64,000 nucleotides of DNA, taken from positions 149,245 to 213,244 of the forward strand of contig NZ_PENZ01000012.1 in NCBI RefSeq assembly GCF_003144395.1, in the 5' to 3' direction. Below the pieces are notes generated by a model. The model saw only the letters and a list, made by a program, of their open reading frames with translations, searched no databases and was not told where the DNA came from. The position numbers were made by a program, and so were the translations under genes. Shown piece by piece: positions 8,732 to 17,343 of the stretch (positions within the stretch are counted from its first letter, which is position 1; every line of letters begins with the position of its first letter). This stretch comes from Proteus faecis (GTDB taxonomy: Bacteria > Pseudomonadota > Gammaproteobacteria > Enterobacterales > Enterobacteriaceae).

Positions 8732-9373
8732 ATGTCTGTTAGTTTAAAAAAAGGACAAGGTGTTAGTTTAAAGAAAAATGAATATGACCTTTCCTCTGTT
8801 ACTATCGGTTTAGGCTGGGATATCAACGAAGAAAAACGCGGATTTCTTGGTGGTCTCTTTGGTAAAAAAAGCGAAGAATACGATTTAGATGTTATCGCCT
8901 TTTTATGTGGCGAAAACGGCAAAGTTAACGATTTGGGTAAAATCGAAGGTGGACAACCTTCTCTCGTCAATGGCGATATTATTTTCTTTAATAGCCTACA
9001 ACACAAATCAGGACAGATTTGGTTAACAGGTGATAATCGAACAGGCGCAGGTGATGGAGACGATGAGCAGATCATCGTGAAATTAAACACACTTGATCCT
9101 AAATTTACCAAAATTGTCTTTATTGTTCAGATTTACAATGGTCGAGAACGACAACAACACTTTGGTAAAGTACAAAATGCCTTTATTCGCGCTGTTGATG
9201 CGAAAAATATAGAAATGGCACGTTTTGATTTATCTGGAGGTGAAGCCTTCAACAATCAACGTTCAATGCTGTTTGCTGAATTGGTCAGAGAAGAAAATGG
9301 CTGGAAACTTAACGCCATTGGTGAGCCTTCGAGTTCAGATAGCTTTATTTCTTACTTAAAGGACTTCACCTAA
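8732..9373 (+). CDS. terX: TerX, TerD-family protein
   Basis: A 213-aa TerD domain: MSVSLKKGQGVSLKKNEYDL at the start, the glycine turn RGFLGGLFGKKSEEYDLDV, and the acidic calcium-site stretch TGDNRTGAGDGDDEQIIVKL. ATG 8732 is preferred over ATG 8726 because AAAGGA at 8720-8725 is then correctly spaced. It lies between two vWA genes and its stop overlaps the terY2 start as TAATG. The layout implies co-production of one TerD protein with two vWA partners. Confidence 0.9.
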   Translation: MSVSLKKGQGVSLKKNEYDLSSVTIGLGWDINEEKRGFLGGLFGKKSEEYDLDVIAFLCGENGKVNDLGKIEGGQPSLVNGDIIFFNSLQHKSGQIWLTGDNRTGAGDGDDEQIIVKLNTLDPKFTKIVFIVQIYNGRERQQHFGKVQNAFIRAVDAKNIEMARFDLSGGEAFNNQRSMLFAELVREENGWKLNAIGEPSSSDSFISYLKDFT

Positions 9374-10011
9374 TGAGAAGACTCCCTGTTTACCTGTTAA
9401 TTGATACCTCAGGATCAATGAGAGGAGAATCTATTCATGCAGTTAACGTAGGGATACAAACAATGCTTAATGCATTGAGACAAGATCCTTACGCATTAGA
9501 AAGCGTGCATATCTCTATTATTACCTATGATAACGAAGCACGTGAATTTATCCCATTAACTGCATTAGAAGATTTCCAATTCTCTGATATCACCGTACCT
9601 AGCTCTGGCGGCACTTTCACGGGTGCTGCGCTAGAATGTTTAATCCAGTGTGTCGATCGAGATATTAAGCGTTCCGATGGTGACCAAAAAGGTGACTGGC
9701 GTCCTCTTGTCTTTTTGATGACGGATGGCACACCTTCTGATGCTTACGCTTATGGTGAAGCGATTAAAGAAGTGAAAAAACGTTCATTTGGTTCGATCAT
9801 CGCTTGCGCTGTTGGCCCTAAAGCCAAACATGATCACCTTAAAGAACTCACGCCTCAAGTGGTCGCTTTAGAAACGCTAGACTCCAACGCTTTTTCTGGC
9901 TTTTTTAAATGGGTTTCCGCCAGTGTTGCATCCGGCAGTTCAAGTGCAGGTGTGAATACGGATAAAGATACTCTACCGCCACCACCTCCTGAAATCCAAC
10001 TAGTATTATGA
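9373..10011 (+). CDS. terY2: TerY2, von Willebrand factor A-domain protein
   Basis: A 212-aa paralogue of TerY1 with intact MIDAS residues: DTSGSM, the threonine in GGTFTGAAL, and TDGTPSD. The C-terminus is LPPPPPEIQLVL, almost the same as TerY1 although the region just before it differs. It is translationally coupled to terX and followed by a strong terminator, so terY1-terX-terY2 form one unit. TerY1, TerY2 and the first 200 residues of TerY3 look like products of local duplication. Confidence 0.88.
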   Translation: MRRLPVYLLIDTSGSMRGESIHAVNVGIQTMLNALRQDPYALESVHISIITYDNEAREFIPLTALEDFQFSDITVPSSGGTFTGAALECLIQCVDRDIKRSDGDQKGDWRPLVFLMTDGTPSDAYAYGEAIKEVKKRSFGSIIACAVGPKAKHDHLKELTPQVVALETLDSNAFSGFFKWVSASVASGSSSAGVNTDKDTLPPPPPEIQLVL

Positions 10012-10016
10012 TCCAC

Positions 10017-10048
10017 AAAAGCAAAGCGCTTCAAAAGGCTTTGCTTTT
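10017..10048 (+). terminator. Terminator after terY2
   Basis: A perfect 11-base stem, AAAAGCAAAGC (10017-10027) with GCTTTGCTTTT (10038-10048), then ATTTTATT. It separates terY1-X-Y2 from the terY3-phosphatase-kinase unit. Confidence 0.88.
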
Positions 10049-10116
10049 ATTTTATTCAGGCTTTGGTTTATCCATCACAATACATAATAGCCACGATAAA
10101 GTGATAAGGTATAACA

Positions 10117-11157
10117 ATGAGAAGGTTACCCATTTTCTTTGTTTTAGATTGTTCAGAGTCTATGATTGGTGAAAACCTAAAAAAGATGAATGACGGTCTA
10201 ACGACGATAATTAGCGATTTAAGACGAGATCCACACGCCCTTGAAACCGCCTATATTTCTATTATTGCCTTTGCTGGCGTTGCAAAAACGATTGTTCCAC
10301 TCACTGAAGTCATCTCTTTTTATCCTCCTCAACTTCCTTTAGGAGGAGGCACGTCATTAGGTAGTGCATTACGAGAACTTTCTCACCAAATCGACACTCA
10401 AGTAAGAAAAACCACGCTTGAGCAAAAAGGGGATTGGAAACCCGTCGTTTACCTTTTAACAGATGGCAGACCTACCGATGATTACGCACAAGAGATCAAG
10501 CGTTGGAAAGCACACTATGCCAACAAAGTTAACTTAATTGCAATTGGATTGGGCTTAAGCGCAGACTTACATGTACTGTCACAATTAACTGAAAATGTGC
10601 TGTTATTTACCGAAGCACAAGACGGTGATTTTACTCGTTTTATTAAATGGATAACGATGTCAGTGGTTTCTCATAGCCGAAGTGTTGGCGAAGAGCCACC
10701 ACCACTTCTAAATCAAACAGAACATATTGTTCGTCTTGCGAAAGATGATGTTGCTCGTGCTTATGATGAATCTTGTGTCACTTTTATCGGGCGTTGTAGC
10801 CACACGCGTTCACCTTATTTAATGAAATATGAACGCCCGCCGATGAAAGCATCAGGACTCGATTTTAACCTCAACCTTAATGGCTTTAACTTGACGGGGT
10901 GCTACACCTTAAATGAAGATTACTTTGCATGGAGCGATCTCAGCGCCACGGCATATCAAGTTAACACCAGCGAACTTCATGGTACACCCGGTTGCCCTTA
11001 TTGTGGCAATGCAACTGCTTTTGCCGTTTGCCAATGTGGTAAATTACTCTGTGTAAATGGCCCTGAAACCGTTATTTGCCCTTGGTGTGATAACAGCATC
11101 ACCTTTGGTGATAACAGCAATCAATCTGACTTTGATGTCACACGAGGTAAAGGCTAA
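10117..11157 (+). CDS. TerY3-like vWA protein with C-terminal zinc ribbon
   Basis: A 346-aa protein. Residues 1-195 are a vWA domain with DCSESM, GGTSLGSAL and TDGRPTDDY. Residues 215-345 form the TerY-C extension, with four cysteine pairs: CPYCG, CQCGKLLC and CPWC, a zinc-ribbon-like cluster. It is the first gene of a three-gene unit in which each start meets or nearly meets the previous stop (phosphatase start overlaps as TAATG). In known Ter loci this gene travels with a PP2C phosphatase and a kinase, so it may be their shared adaptor or target. Confidence 0.85.
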   Translation: MRRLPIFFVLDCSESMIGENLKKMNDGLTTIISDLRRDPHALETAYISIIAFAGVAKTIVPLTEVISFYPPQLPLGGGTSLGSALRELSHQIDTQVRKTTLEQKGDWKPVVYLLTDGRPTDDYAQEIKRWKAHYANKVNLIAIGLGLSADLHVLSQLTENVLLFTEAQDGDFTRFIKWITMSVVSHSRSVGEEPPPLLNQTEHIVRLAKDDVARAYDESCVTFIGRCSHTRSPYLMKYERPPMKASGLDFNLNLNGFNLTGCYTLNEDYFAWSDLSATAYQVNTSELHGTPGCPYCGNATAFAVCQCGKLLCVNGPETVICPWCDNSITFGDNSNQSDFDVTRGKG

Positions 11158-12653
11158 TGGATAAAAAAGCCCTACTCACAAAACTAATTATTGATAACAC
11201 GCTGACACAATATCGCACGCCTGTACATGAAGAGCTGGTTATTGCGTTGTATGAAGATACAGAAATTGCTCAACACATTGATTTTATTATTGATAAAATC
11301 AATGCTAAAACGGCAGAAAGAATAATACCGCAAGACAAAGTCCCCCCTATTCTTCTGTTATTGCCACCCGCTCGCAATTTAGCCTCTGAAGTAACATCAT
11401 TACCAGAAGAGCCCTCATTAAAGCCAGGTCAAATTCCAACACACTCATCGCCAATGCCTCCAGAAAAACCGATTATTCATCGCCCTACGGCAAAAATTAC
11501 CCTTTCTAACGCAAAAGTAGGTACAGCGTTCAATTCCACACTCAGTATTGAACTAGATACCCTCGACATTGCCAAAATTGAATCGGTTGATTTTCCCGAA
11601 GTAGTTGGAATAAGTTTTGATCCTGAAAGTCGTTGCTTAGTGGGTACGCCAACAAAAAGTGGCAATTTCACATTGATTGTCCATTGGTCTGTAAATGCCA
11701 TTCACTATCACAATGAAGTTTTATTAATCATCAACCCTGATCCTCGTAGCTTATGGCAAATCAATGAGCCTCCCGCAGATAGCCTTTATCCTAAAGCACA
11801 TATTGATAGCAAACTTATTCTTGAAAAAGACATTCGTATTGTCGGTGCAAGCCGTCGCGGACGTTCGCACGAACATGCAGGCACATTCCGTGATGATGAT
11901 TTTTATATTCATCACGATAACCAAAGCCAATGGAATATTTTAATTGTCGCAGATGGTGCAGGCAGTGCGCGCTATTCTCGTGAAGGCTCACGCATTGCTA
12001 TCAATACCGTAAGCCACTATTTAAAATCGCAGTTAAGTTTGGAAAATAAAGCGTTTAAACCTCATCTTGAAACCATTCATCAATGGAATGACAGTAACGC
12101 AATTAATCAAGTGGGAAGCTTTTTCGCTCAACTCTTCCGTAATGCGGCCCAATTAGCGATTAATAACCTCAAAAATGAAGCTATTCATATTAATGAGCCG
12201 GTAAAATCTTTTTCTACTACGTTATTAGCCACCGTTTCTTTGCGTATCAATGATGAGTTATTTGCAGCCTCATTTTGGATGGGAGATGGTGCTATTGCTG
12301 CTTATGGTCCGGCAGGAAAAGTGCGTATTTTAGGTATTCCTGATAGTGGTGAATATGCAGGACAAACCCGTTTCCTTGATGATAGTGCGCTCAACGATGC
12401 TGAATTTAATCGACGCATTATTATTGGCAAATGGAAAGACATTTCACATCTTATTTTAATGACTGACGGAGTATCCGATCCGGTATTTGAAACGGATAAT
12501 GGCTTACAAGATCCCAATAAATGGGCGGCACTGATTGATGAAATATCGCCTTGTTTAGCCTCTCCTGAAAATGCAGATAACGCATTGGCTGAATGGCTGA
12601 ATTTCTTTTCAGCAGGCAATCACGATGACCGCACTCTGGTTGTGGCTTGGTAA
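11157..12653 (+). CDS. PP2C-type Ser/Thr phosphatase with N-terminal Ig-like domain (Ter system)
   Basis: A 498-aa protein. Residues 1-110 form a helical and Pro-rich leader. Residues 115-195 (ITLSNAKVGTAFNSTLSI ... GTPTKSGNFTLIV) resemble the putative Ig/cadherin-like repeats usually found in surface proteins. Residues 235-498 are a PP2C domain with ILIVADGAGSARYSREG, FWMGDGAI, LMTDGVSDPV and the final HDDRTLVVAW, giving the Asp residues of the two-metal site. No signal peptide is present, so the Ig-like domain appears to be cytoplasmic. It would dephosphorylate targets of the kinase encoded next. Confidence 0.87.
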   Translation: MDKKALLTKLIIDNTLTQYRTPVHEELVIALYEDTEIAQHIDFIIDKINAKTAERIIPQDKVPPILLLLPPARNLASEVTSLPEEPSLKPGQIPTHSSPMPPEKPIIHRPTAKITLSNAKVGTAFNSTLSIELDTLDIAKIESVDFPEVVGISFDPESRCLVGTPTKSGNFTLIVHWSVNAIHYHNEVLLIINPDPRSLWQINEPPADSLYPKAHIDSKLILEKDIRIVGASRRGRSHEHAGTFRDDDFYIHHDNQSQWNILIVADGAGSARYSREGSRIAINTVSHYLKSQLSLENKAFKPHLETIHQWNDSNAINQVGSFFAQLFRNAAQLAINNLKNEAIHINEPVKSFSTTLLATVSLRINDELFAASFWMGDGAIAAYGPAGKVRILGIPDSGEYAGQTRFLDDSALNDAEFNRRIIIGKWKDISHLILMTDGVSDPVFETDNGLQDPNKWAALIDEISPCLASPENADNALAEWLNFFSAGNHDDRTLVVAW

Positions 12654-12680
12654 TCATAAAAGAGAGAATGGGTGAGTTTC

Positions 12681-14180
12681 ATGGCAGAGATCATTACCTG
12701 TACAACACAAAGTGGAAAAACAGTTCAGTACGTCAATGAGATTATTGGCTCAGGCTCAATGAAAGATGTCTATTTTTCCCCTGACCGAACCTATGTTGTT
12801 GCCTTCTATAAAACAAAACAGAATGCACAAGCCAAAGATAGAATCGATATGATAACAGGCTCTTATCGACATAATATCTTCGAGCAAAGTGGTGGAGAAT
12901 ATTGGAAAAACCTTTTTTGCTGGCCAACTGATGTTGTCGAACATCAAGGAAAAATTGGTATTGTTGTTCCGACTTATCAATCCCACTTTTTCTTTAAATA
13001 TGGCTCTAAAAACAATGACTTTCTTGCAATAAAGGGCCGAGAAAAAGAAGGTAAATGGTTTGCAAGTGCTAATAACCAAAATAAATTCCTCGATCCTCGT
13101 GAAAGAGGCAATCTATTAAATTACCTAAAAGTCTGTTTATTGCTCTCTCGAGCTGTACGCCGAATGCATGCGGCTGGCTTATGTCATAGTGATTTAAGCT
13201 ATAAAAACGTCCTTATCGATCCTGAGCAAGGCCATGCTTGTGTTATTGATATTGACGGATTAGTGGTCCCCGGTAAATACCCTCCTGATGTCGTGGGAAC
13301 GCCTGATTTTATTGCGCCAGAAGTGGTAAAAACCAGCCATTTACCGAAAGAAGATCCTAACCGAATCTTGCCAAGTATCACGACTGATAGACACGCACTT
13401 GCGGTATTAATCTACATGTATCTATTTTATCGTCATCCATTACGGGGCGGTAAAATTCACGATCTTAACGATGAAATGCGAGATGAAACACTCTCTATGG
13501 GTGAAAAAGCGTTATTTATTGAGCACCCAACTGATCGTAGCAATGCTGTAAAACTGAATCAGGTAAAACCGTCATCGCTACCTTGGGCTGATCCTGAAAA
13601 GATCCCATACACAATTATAGGACCCTACCTAACGCCTCTTTTTGAAAGAGCCTTTATTACTGGATTACACGATCCTTCACAACGCCCTACCGCTGATGAA
13701 TGGGAGACGGCTTTAGTCAAAACGGTAGATTTAGTTCAACCTTGTCAAAATAAAGATTGTGAACAGCAATGGTATGTTTTTTCTGGAAAAACACAGCCCG
13801 TCTGTCCTTATTGTCATACACCTTATAAAGGTCAATTACCGATTTTAAACCTCTACTCCTCACGTAAAGCGGGCAGTTTTAGACCTGATGATCACCGCTT
13901 AATGGTCTGGAGTAATCAATCACTCTTTCCATGGCACGTTAATCGTCTTATTGCCCCAAATGAGCGAACCACCGATGAACAGAAAAAACGTGTCGGTTAT
14001 TTTGTTTATCACAATTCAACATGGTGGCTTGTTAATGAGCGTATTGAGGGATTAATGGTATTGCCAGAAAAAAAACGGATAGCCATTGGCGATAAAATTG
14101 CCCTAACTGATGGATTGCAATTTGTATTATCGACAGAAGAAGGCGGACGACTGGTTGTAGTGCAATTAGTCTCAAATTAA
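12681..14180 (+). CDS. Ser/Thr protein kinase with zinc ribbon and FHA-like tail (Ter system)
   Basis: About 499 aa from ATG 12681; a GTG at 12672 would add three residues. The kinase domain (1-350) has a glycine loop GSGSMKDVYF, the lysine in VVAFYK, the catalytic loop HSDLSYKNVL (HxD...N) and a metal loop VIDIDGL in which DFG has become DID-G. Residues 360-385 hold a CxxxxC...CPYC zinc ribbon. Residues 390-499 are all-beta (FRPDDHRLMVWSN ... IAIGDKIALTDG) and resemble an FHA-type phosphopeptide-binding domain, though the key residues cannot be assigned by eye. It pairs with the upstream PP2C enzyme and TerY3. Confidence 0.87.
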   Translation: MAEIITCTTQSGKTVQYVNEIIGSGSMKDVYFSPDRTYVVAFYKTKQNAQAKDRIDMITGSYRHNIFEQSGGEYWKNLFCWPTDVVEHQGKIGIVVPTYQSHFFFKYGSKNNDFLAIKGREKEGKWFASANNQNKFLDPRERGNLLNYLKVCLLLSRAVRRMHAAGLCHSDLSYKNVLIDPEQGHACVIDIDGLVVPGKYPPDVVGTPDFIAPEVVKTSHLPKEDPNRILPSITTDRHALAVLIYMYLFYRHPLRGGKIHDLNDEMRDETLSMGEKALFIEHPTDRSNAVKLNQVKPSSLPWADPEKIPYTIIGPYLTPLFERAFITGLHDPSQRPTADEWETALVKTVDLVQPCQNKDCEQQWYVFSGKTQPVCPYCHTPYKGQLPILNLYSSRKAGSFRPDDHRLMVWSNQSLFPWHVNRLIAPNERTTDEQKKRVGYFVYHNSTWWLVNERIEGLMVLPEKKRIAIGDKIALTDGLQFVLSTEEGGRLVVVQLVSN

Positions 14181-14187
14181 TAAAACA

Positions 14188-14225
14188 AGAGAATAATCTG
14201 TTTAGTTTGTTGTGGGTTATTCTCT
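14188..14225 (+). terminator. Terminator of the terY3-phosphatase-kinase unit
   Basis: Inverted repeat AGAGAATAA (14188-14196) / TTATTCTCT (14217-14225) followed by GTTTA. It is AT-rich, with a 20-base loop. The rest of the gap up to 14,491 holds no recognised element. Confidence 0.55.
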
Positions 14226-14491
14226 GTTTATCAATTCAATCTTTATACTCATTTTTATTTCGACTGCTGAGCTGAGCGCTATGATTATTTTTATTCCTAA
14301 CAGCATCATTTAGTTAAGAAAAATTGTTGAATCAATCCTATTTTAGCCATTTTATTTAAATCTAAATCAGATCGCATAATTACACCTCTTACTCTTTCTA
14401 TTTAGTACTAATGTTCAATATTGGATAACAAGATCCCAGTTTATTAAGCCCCAGTGTTTACAATACCGCACAGTGATAATTGGAGGGGCTA

Positions 14492-15460
14492 ATGAAAACT
14501 AAAAATAAAATCAACGTACTAGAACTTATTTCGCCAGAAATGCAACAAGTTATGCAATTTTATGCAGATAACCCACAACCTGCACCAGAAAGTCATGACT
14601 ACCCTTCTATGCGCCTTGCTTATAATCAAGATAGACGTTATTGGAATGCAGATGCACCAGAAATGTTTAGTATTCAAGATATTTCGGTTAATACTTCTTA
14701 TGGAAAAATATTAACACGTCTTTATCAGCCCAAAGAAAAAACACCTGCAACACTCTATTATCTTCATGGCGGGGGGTTTATTTTAGGGAATTTAGATACC
14801 CACGATCGCATTATGCGACTGCTTGCCTGCTATACTGGTTGTGCTGTTATTGGTATTGACTATTCACTGTCACCAGAAGCGCATTACCCGCAAGCTATTG
14901 ATGAATCGGCACAGATTTGTCAGTATTATCATCAAAATGCAAAACGCTATAATATTAATACACAACATATTGGTTTTGCTGGTGATTCTGCGGGTGCAAT
15001 GCTATCTCTGGCCTCCGTATTATGGCTACGCGACAGACAAATTCACTGTGGTAATATTTGTGCTACTTTACTTTGGTATGGATTATATGGCTTACGCGAT
15101 TCCACCAGCCGTCGGCTTTATGGTGGTGAATGGGATGGATTGCGCCAGCAAGATCTCGAAGAATATGATAATGCCTATTTAACCGAGCTTGGTAGTCGTG
15201 ATGCACCTTATTATTGCTTGTTCAATAATGACTTAACACAAAATATTCCCCCTTGCTTTATCGCCAGCGCTGAGTACGATCCGCTTATTGATGATAGCTT
15301 GACGCTATTTAAAACCCTAAAAGCCCACCAACTAGATTGTGAATATAAAATGTATCCCGGCACATTACATGCCTTTTTACATTATTCACGCATGATGAAA
15401 ATCGCAGATGACGCCATTCGAGATGGCGCCGATTATTTTGTTAAACAACTCAAGAATTAA
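14492..15460 (+). CDS. aes: Acetyl esterase (HSL-family alpha/beta hydrolase, Aes-like)
   Basis: A 322-aa enzyme with the hormone-sensitive-lipase oxyanion motif HGGGF, the nucleophile elbow GDSAGA, and late acid and base residues in AEYDPLID and GTLHAFLHY. Length and motif order match E. coli Aes (319 aa), which hydrolyses short acyl esters and can inhibit MalT. The start at ATG 14492 follows a strong GGAGGGGCT site; the longer frame lacks one. Its stop overlaps the convergent nrtR-like stop by four bases. No signal peptide is present, so it is cytoplasmic. Confidence 0.85.
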   Translation: MKTKNKINVLELISPEMQQVMQFYADNPQPAPESHDYPSMRLAYNQDRRYWNADAPEMFSIQDISVNTSYGKILTRLYQPKEKTPATLYYLHGGGFILGNLDTHDRIMRLLACYTGCAVIGIDYSLSPEAHYPQAIDESAQICQYYHQNAKRYNINTQHIGFAGDSAGAMLSLASVLWLRDRQIHCGNICATLLWYGLYGLRDSTSRRLYGGEWDGLRQQDLEEYDNAYLTELGSRDAPYYCLFNNDLTQNIPPCFIASAEYDPLIDDSLTLFKTLKAHQLDCEYKMYPGTLHAFLHYSRMMKIADDAIRDGADYFVKQLKN

Positions 15461-16170
15461 AACTCAAGATTACGAATAAAACGATAATCTGCTGACGCCT
15501 CTTTAAGTCGATACAGACTTGCGGGGCGTCCTCTCTCTGCTCGTTTTTCTCCCGTATCAATCAATAAATCTGCTTGTTCGATGCGTCGTCTAAATGATTT
15601 TTTCTGGATCTCTTTACCTATCAGAATTTCATGGACATGTTGCAGCTCTGGCAAAGTAAAGACTTCTGGCAATGCAAACCCAGGAACAATTGAATAGAGT
15701 GATTTTTGTTTTAAACGCTCTCTCGCTTGTGCAATTAATTCATGATGATCAAAAGCTAAGCATTGTTGTGCAACCTCATCGATAGGACACCACATTACTG
15801 AATCTACGGTATCAATATGTGCTTCACACACTTGATGTGCAATCAATGCGGTATAACAGACCGTCACAGACCAACCTCTTACATCACGCTGGTTATTTCC
15901 TACTGAACAAAGTTGCTCAATATAAGGGGGGATCACACCTGTTTTCTCTTTTAATTTTCTTAGCACAGTATCTTCAAGGCATTTGTCCTGTAGTTCATCG
16001 ACAAATCCACCGGGTAAACCCCATTTTCCTTTTTCAGGGTGTTCCCCTCTTTTCACCAACAATACTTTTAGCTGCTCTTCATGATAAGTAAACAGTACAG
16101 CATCGACGGTGATAAGTGGGGATAGGAAATCTCGGCGGTTATAGCTGGCTAAAAAATCTTGTTCATTCAT
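15457..16170 (-). CDS. NrtR-type Nudix transcriptional regulator
   Basis: About 237 aa from ATG 16170 ([18 protein letters not shown]); the longer frame adds an unconserved 43 residues across the operator region. The N-terminal Nudix domain has [12 protein letters not shown] and a degenerate Nudix box ([10 protein letters not shown] instead of REUxEExGU), as expected for a sensor that binds rather than hydrolyses its ligand. The C-terminal winged helix ([14 protein letters not shown] ... [10 protein letters not shown]) matches NrtR regulators, which control NAD metabolism and respond to ADP-ribose or related nucleotides. It diverges from the SPFH / NAD-kinase-like operon, and three repeated dyads lie between them. 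Confidence 0.83.
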   Translation of the reverse strand: MNEQDFLASYNRRDFLSPLITVDAVLFTYHEEQLKVLLVKRGEHPEKGKWGLPGGFVDELQDKCLEDTVLRKLKEKTGVIPPYIEQLCSVGNNQRDVRGWSVTVCYTALIAHQVCEAHIDTVDSVMWCPIDEVAQQCLAFDHHELIAQARERLKQKSLYSIVPGFALPEVFTLPELQHVHEILIGKEIQKKSFRRRIEQADLLIDTGEKRAERGRPASLYRLKEASADYRFIRNLEF

Positions 16171-16233
16171 GGCGTAAGCTTTATTAGAAAACGATAAAAC
16201 TATTTTAAGCTTAAACAGCAAAAAATCAAATTT

Positions 16234-16246
16234 TGTCATAAAGACA
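16234..16246. promoter_or_regulatory. Operator-like dyad 1 (TGTC-n5-GACA)
   Basis: TGTCATAAAGACA. One of three copies of the TGTC-n5-GACA dyad between the NrtR-like gene and the SPFH gene, followed by CTAA as in copy 3. Likely the NrtR binding site by position. Confidence 0.6.
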
Positions 16247-16267
16247 CTAAATAAGTTGACAAGCATA

Positions 16268-16282
16268 GTGTCGATAGGACAC
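16268..16282. promoter_or_regulatory. Operator-like dyad 2 (GTGTC-n5-GACAC)
   Basis: GTGTCGATAGGACAC, with five-base perfect arms and the best symmetry of the three copies. Its centre is 35 bases from copy 1 and 25 from copy 3. Confidence 0.6.
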
Positions 16283-16293
16283 AATTCAATTAT

Positions 16294-16306
16294 TGTCATA
16301 AGGACA
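16294..16306. promoter_or_regulatory. Operator-like dyad 3 (TGTC-n5-GACA)
   Basis: TGTCATAAGGACA followed by CTAA, ending 18 bases before the SPFH start codon and partly upstream of its AGAGGAAG ribosome site. Occupancy here would block transcription or translation of the SPFH operon. Confidence 0.6.
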
Positions 16307-16323
16307 CTAATTAGAGGAAGACT

Positions 16324-17343
16324 ATGTTTAACTTAAATTACTTTAAAGCAGACTCATCAACATTCATTATCAAATCCGTCAATGGTAACGTGCGCCAACA
16401 AGGTAAAGGGTTGAGTTTTTGGTATAATTCAGCCACAACCTCTATTGCTGCATTACCTTTAAACGCTCAAGAAGCTCCTTTTATTTTTAACTTCCAAACC
16501 TCGGACTTTCAGGGTTTACGCATTCAAGGGCAAATCTCATTTCAGGTTAAAGCGCCTGAAAAAGCCGCAGAAGTACTCAATTTTAACTTGAGCAAAAACG
16601 GCAAATCTTATGCCTCTGAAGATCCACTAAAACTCAGCGATCGTGTTGTGCGTATTGCACAAACCTTAATTCAAGCAAAGATCCAAAGCACACCACTTAG
16701 AGAAGCGTTATTACTCAGTCAATCATTAGTCACTTTAGTGATGGAACAATTAATCGAACACCCATCATTAGAAGCATTAGGTATTGCGATTTTAGATGTC
16801 TCTATTGCGGCAATCACTCCATCACCAGAAACCTTAAAAGCACTCGAAGCCGAAGCAAGAGAATCCTTACTGAAAGAAGCTGATGATGCGATTTATGCTC
16901 GCCGTAAATTCTCAGTAGAACAAGAACGCACCATTAAAGAAGCTGAATTAGAAACCGATTTATCCGTTCAACGTAAACGTCAAGAAATTGAAGAAGCACG
17001 CCTAGAAAATGAACGTACATTATTACGAGAGCAAGCAGAGATTGAAAAAGAGCGCCTTGAAGCGAAGGTTAATGCAGAAGCAAAACGCAAAGAACTGGTT
17101 GCGTTAAGTGCTGAAAATCAGCGAACACAATCAGAAGCCGATGCTTATGCTATTGAAGCGACCATGCGAGCTTATCGTGAATTGCCGGTTGAAAACCTAA
17201 AAGCCATGGCACTGGCAAAAATGGACTCACAACAATTAATGGCAATGGCATTTGAAACCTTAGCACTAAATTCGGGGAAAATTGGCGAATTGAATATTAC
17301 ACCTGATTTATTTAGCCAATTTATGAAAAAAGGGAGTAAATAA
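16324..17343 (+). CDS. SPFH / band 7 domain protein
   Basis: A 339-aa protein. Residues 1-165 form an SPFH (stomatin/prohibitin) fold, with a beta-rich start and QGLRIQGQISFQVKAPEKAA. Residues 175-270 are a long charged coiled coil (runs such as RQEIEEARLENERTLLREQ). Unlike most SPFH proteins there is no obvious N-terminal membrane anchor, so it may be soluble or peripheral. SPFH proteins build ring-shaped scaffolds that organise membrane microdomains. A good AGAGGAAG ribosome site precedes the ATG. Its stop overlaps the next start as TAATG, tying it to the NAD-kinase-like protein. Confidence 0.82.
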   Translation: MFNLNYFKADSSTFIIKSVNGNVRQQGKGLSFWYNSATTSIAALPLNAQEAPFIFNFQTSDFQGLRIQGQISFQVKAPEKAAEVLNFNLSKNGKSYASEDPLKLSDRVVRIAQTLIQAKIQSTPLREALLLSQSLVTLVMEQLIEHPSLEALGIAILDVSIAAITPSPETLKALEAEARESLLKEADDAIYARRKFSVEQERTIKEAELETDLSVQRKRQEIEEARLENERTLLREQAEIEKERLEAKVNAEAKRKELVALSAENQRTQSEADAYAIEATMRAYRELPVENLKAMALAKMDSQQLMAMAFETLALNSGKIGELNITPDLFSQFMKKGSK

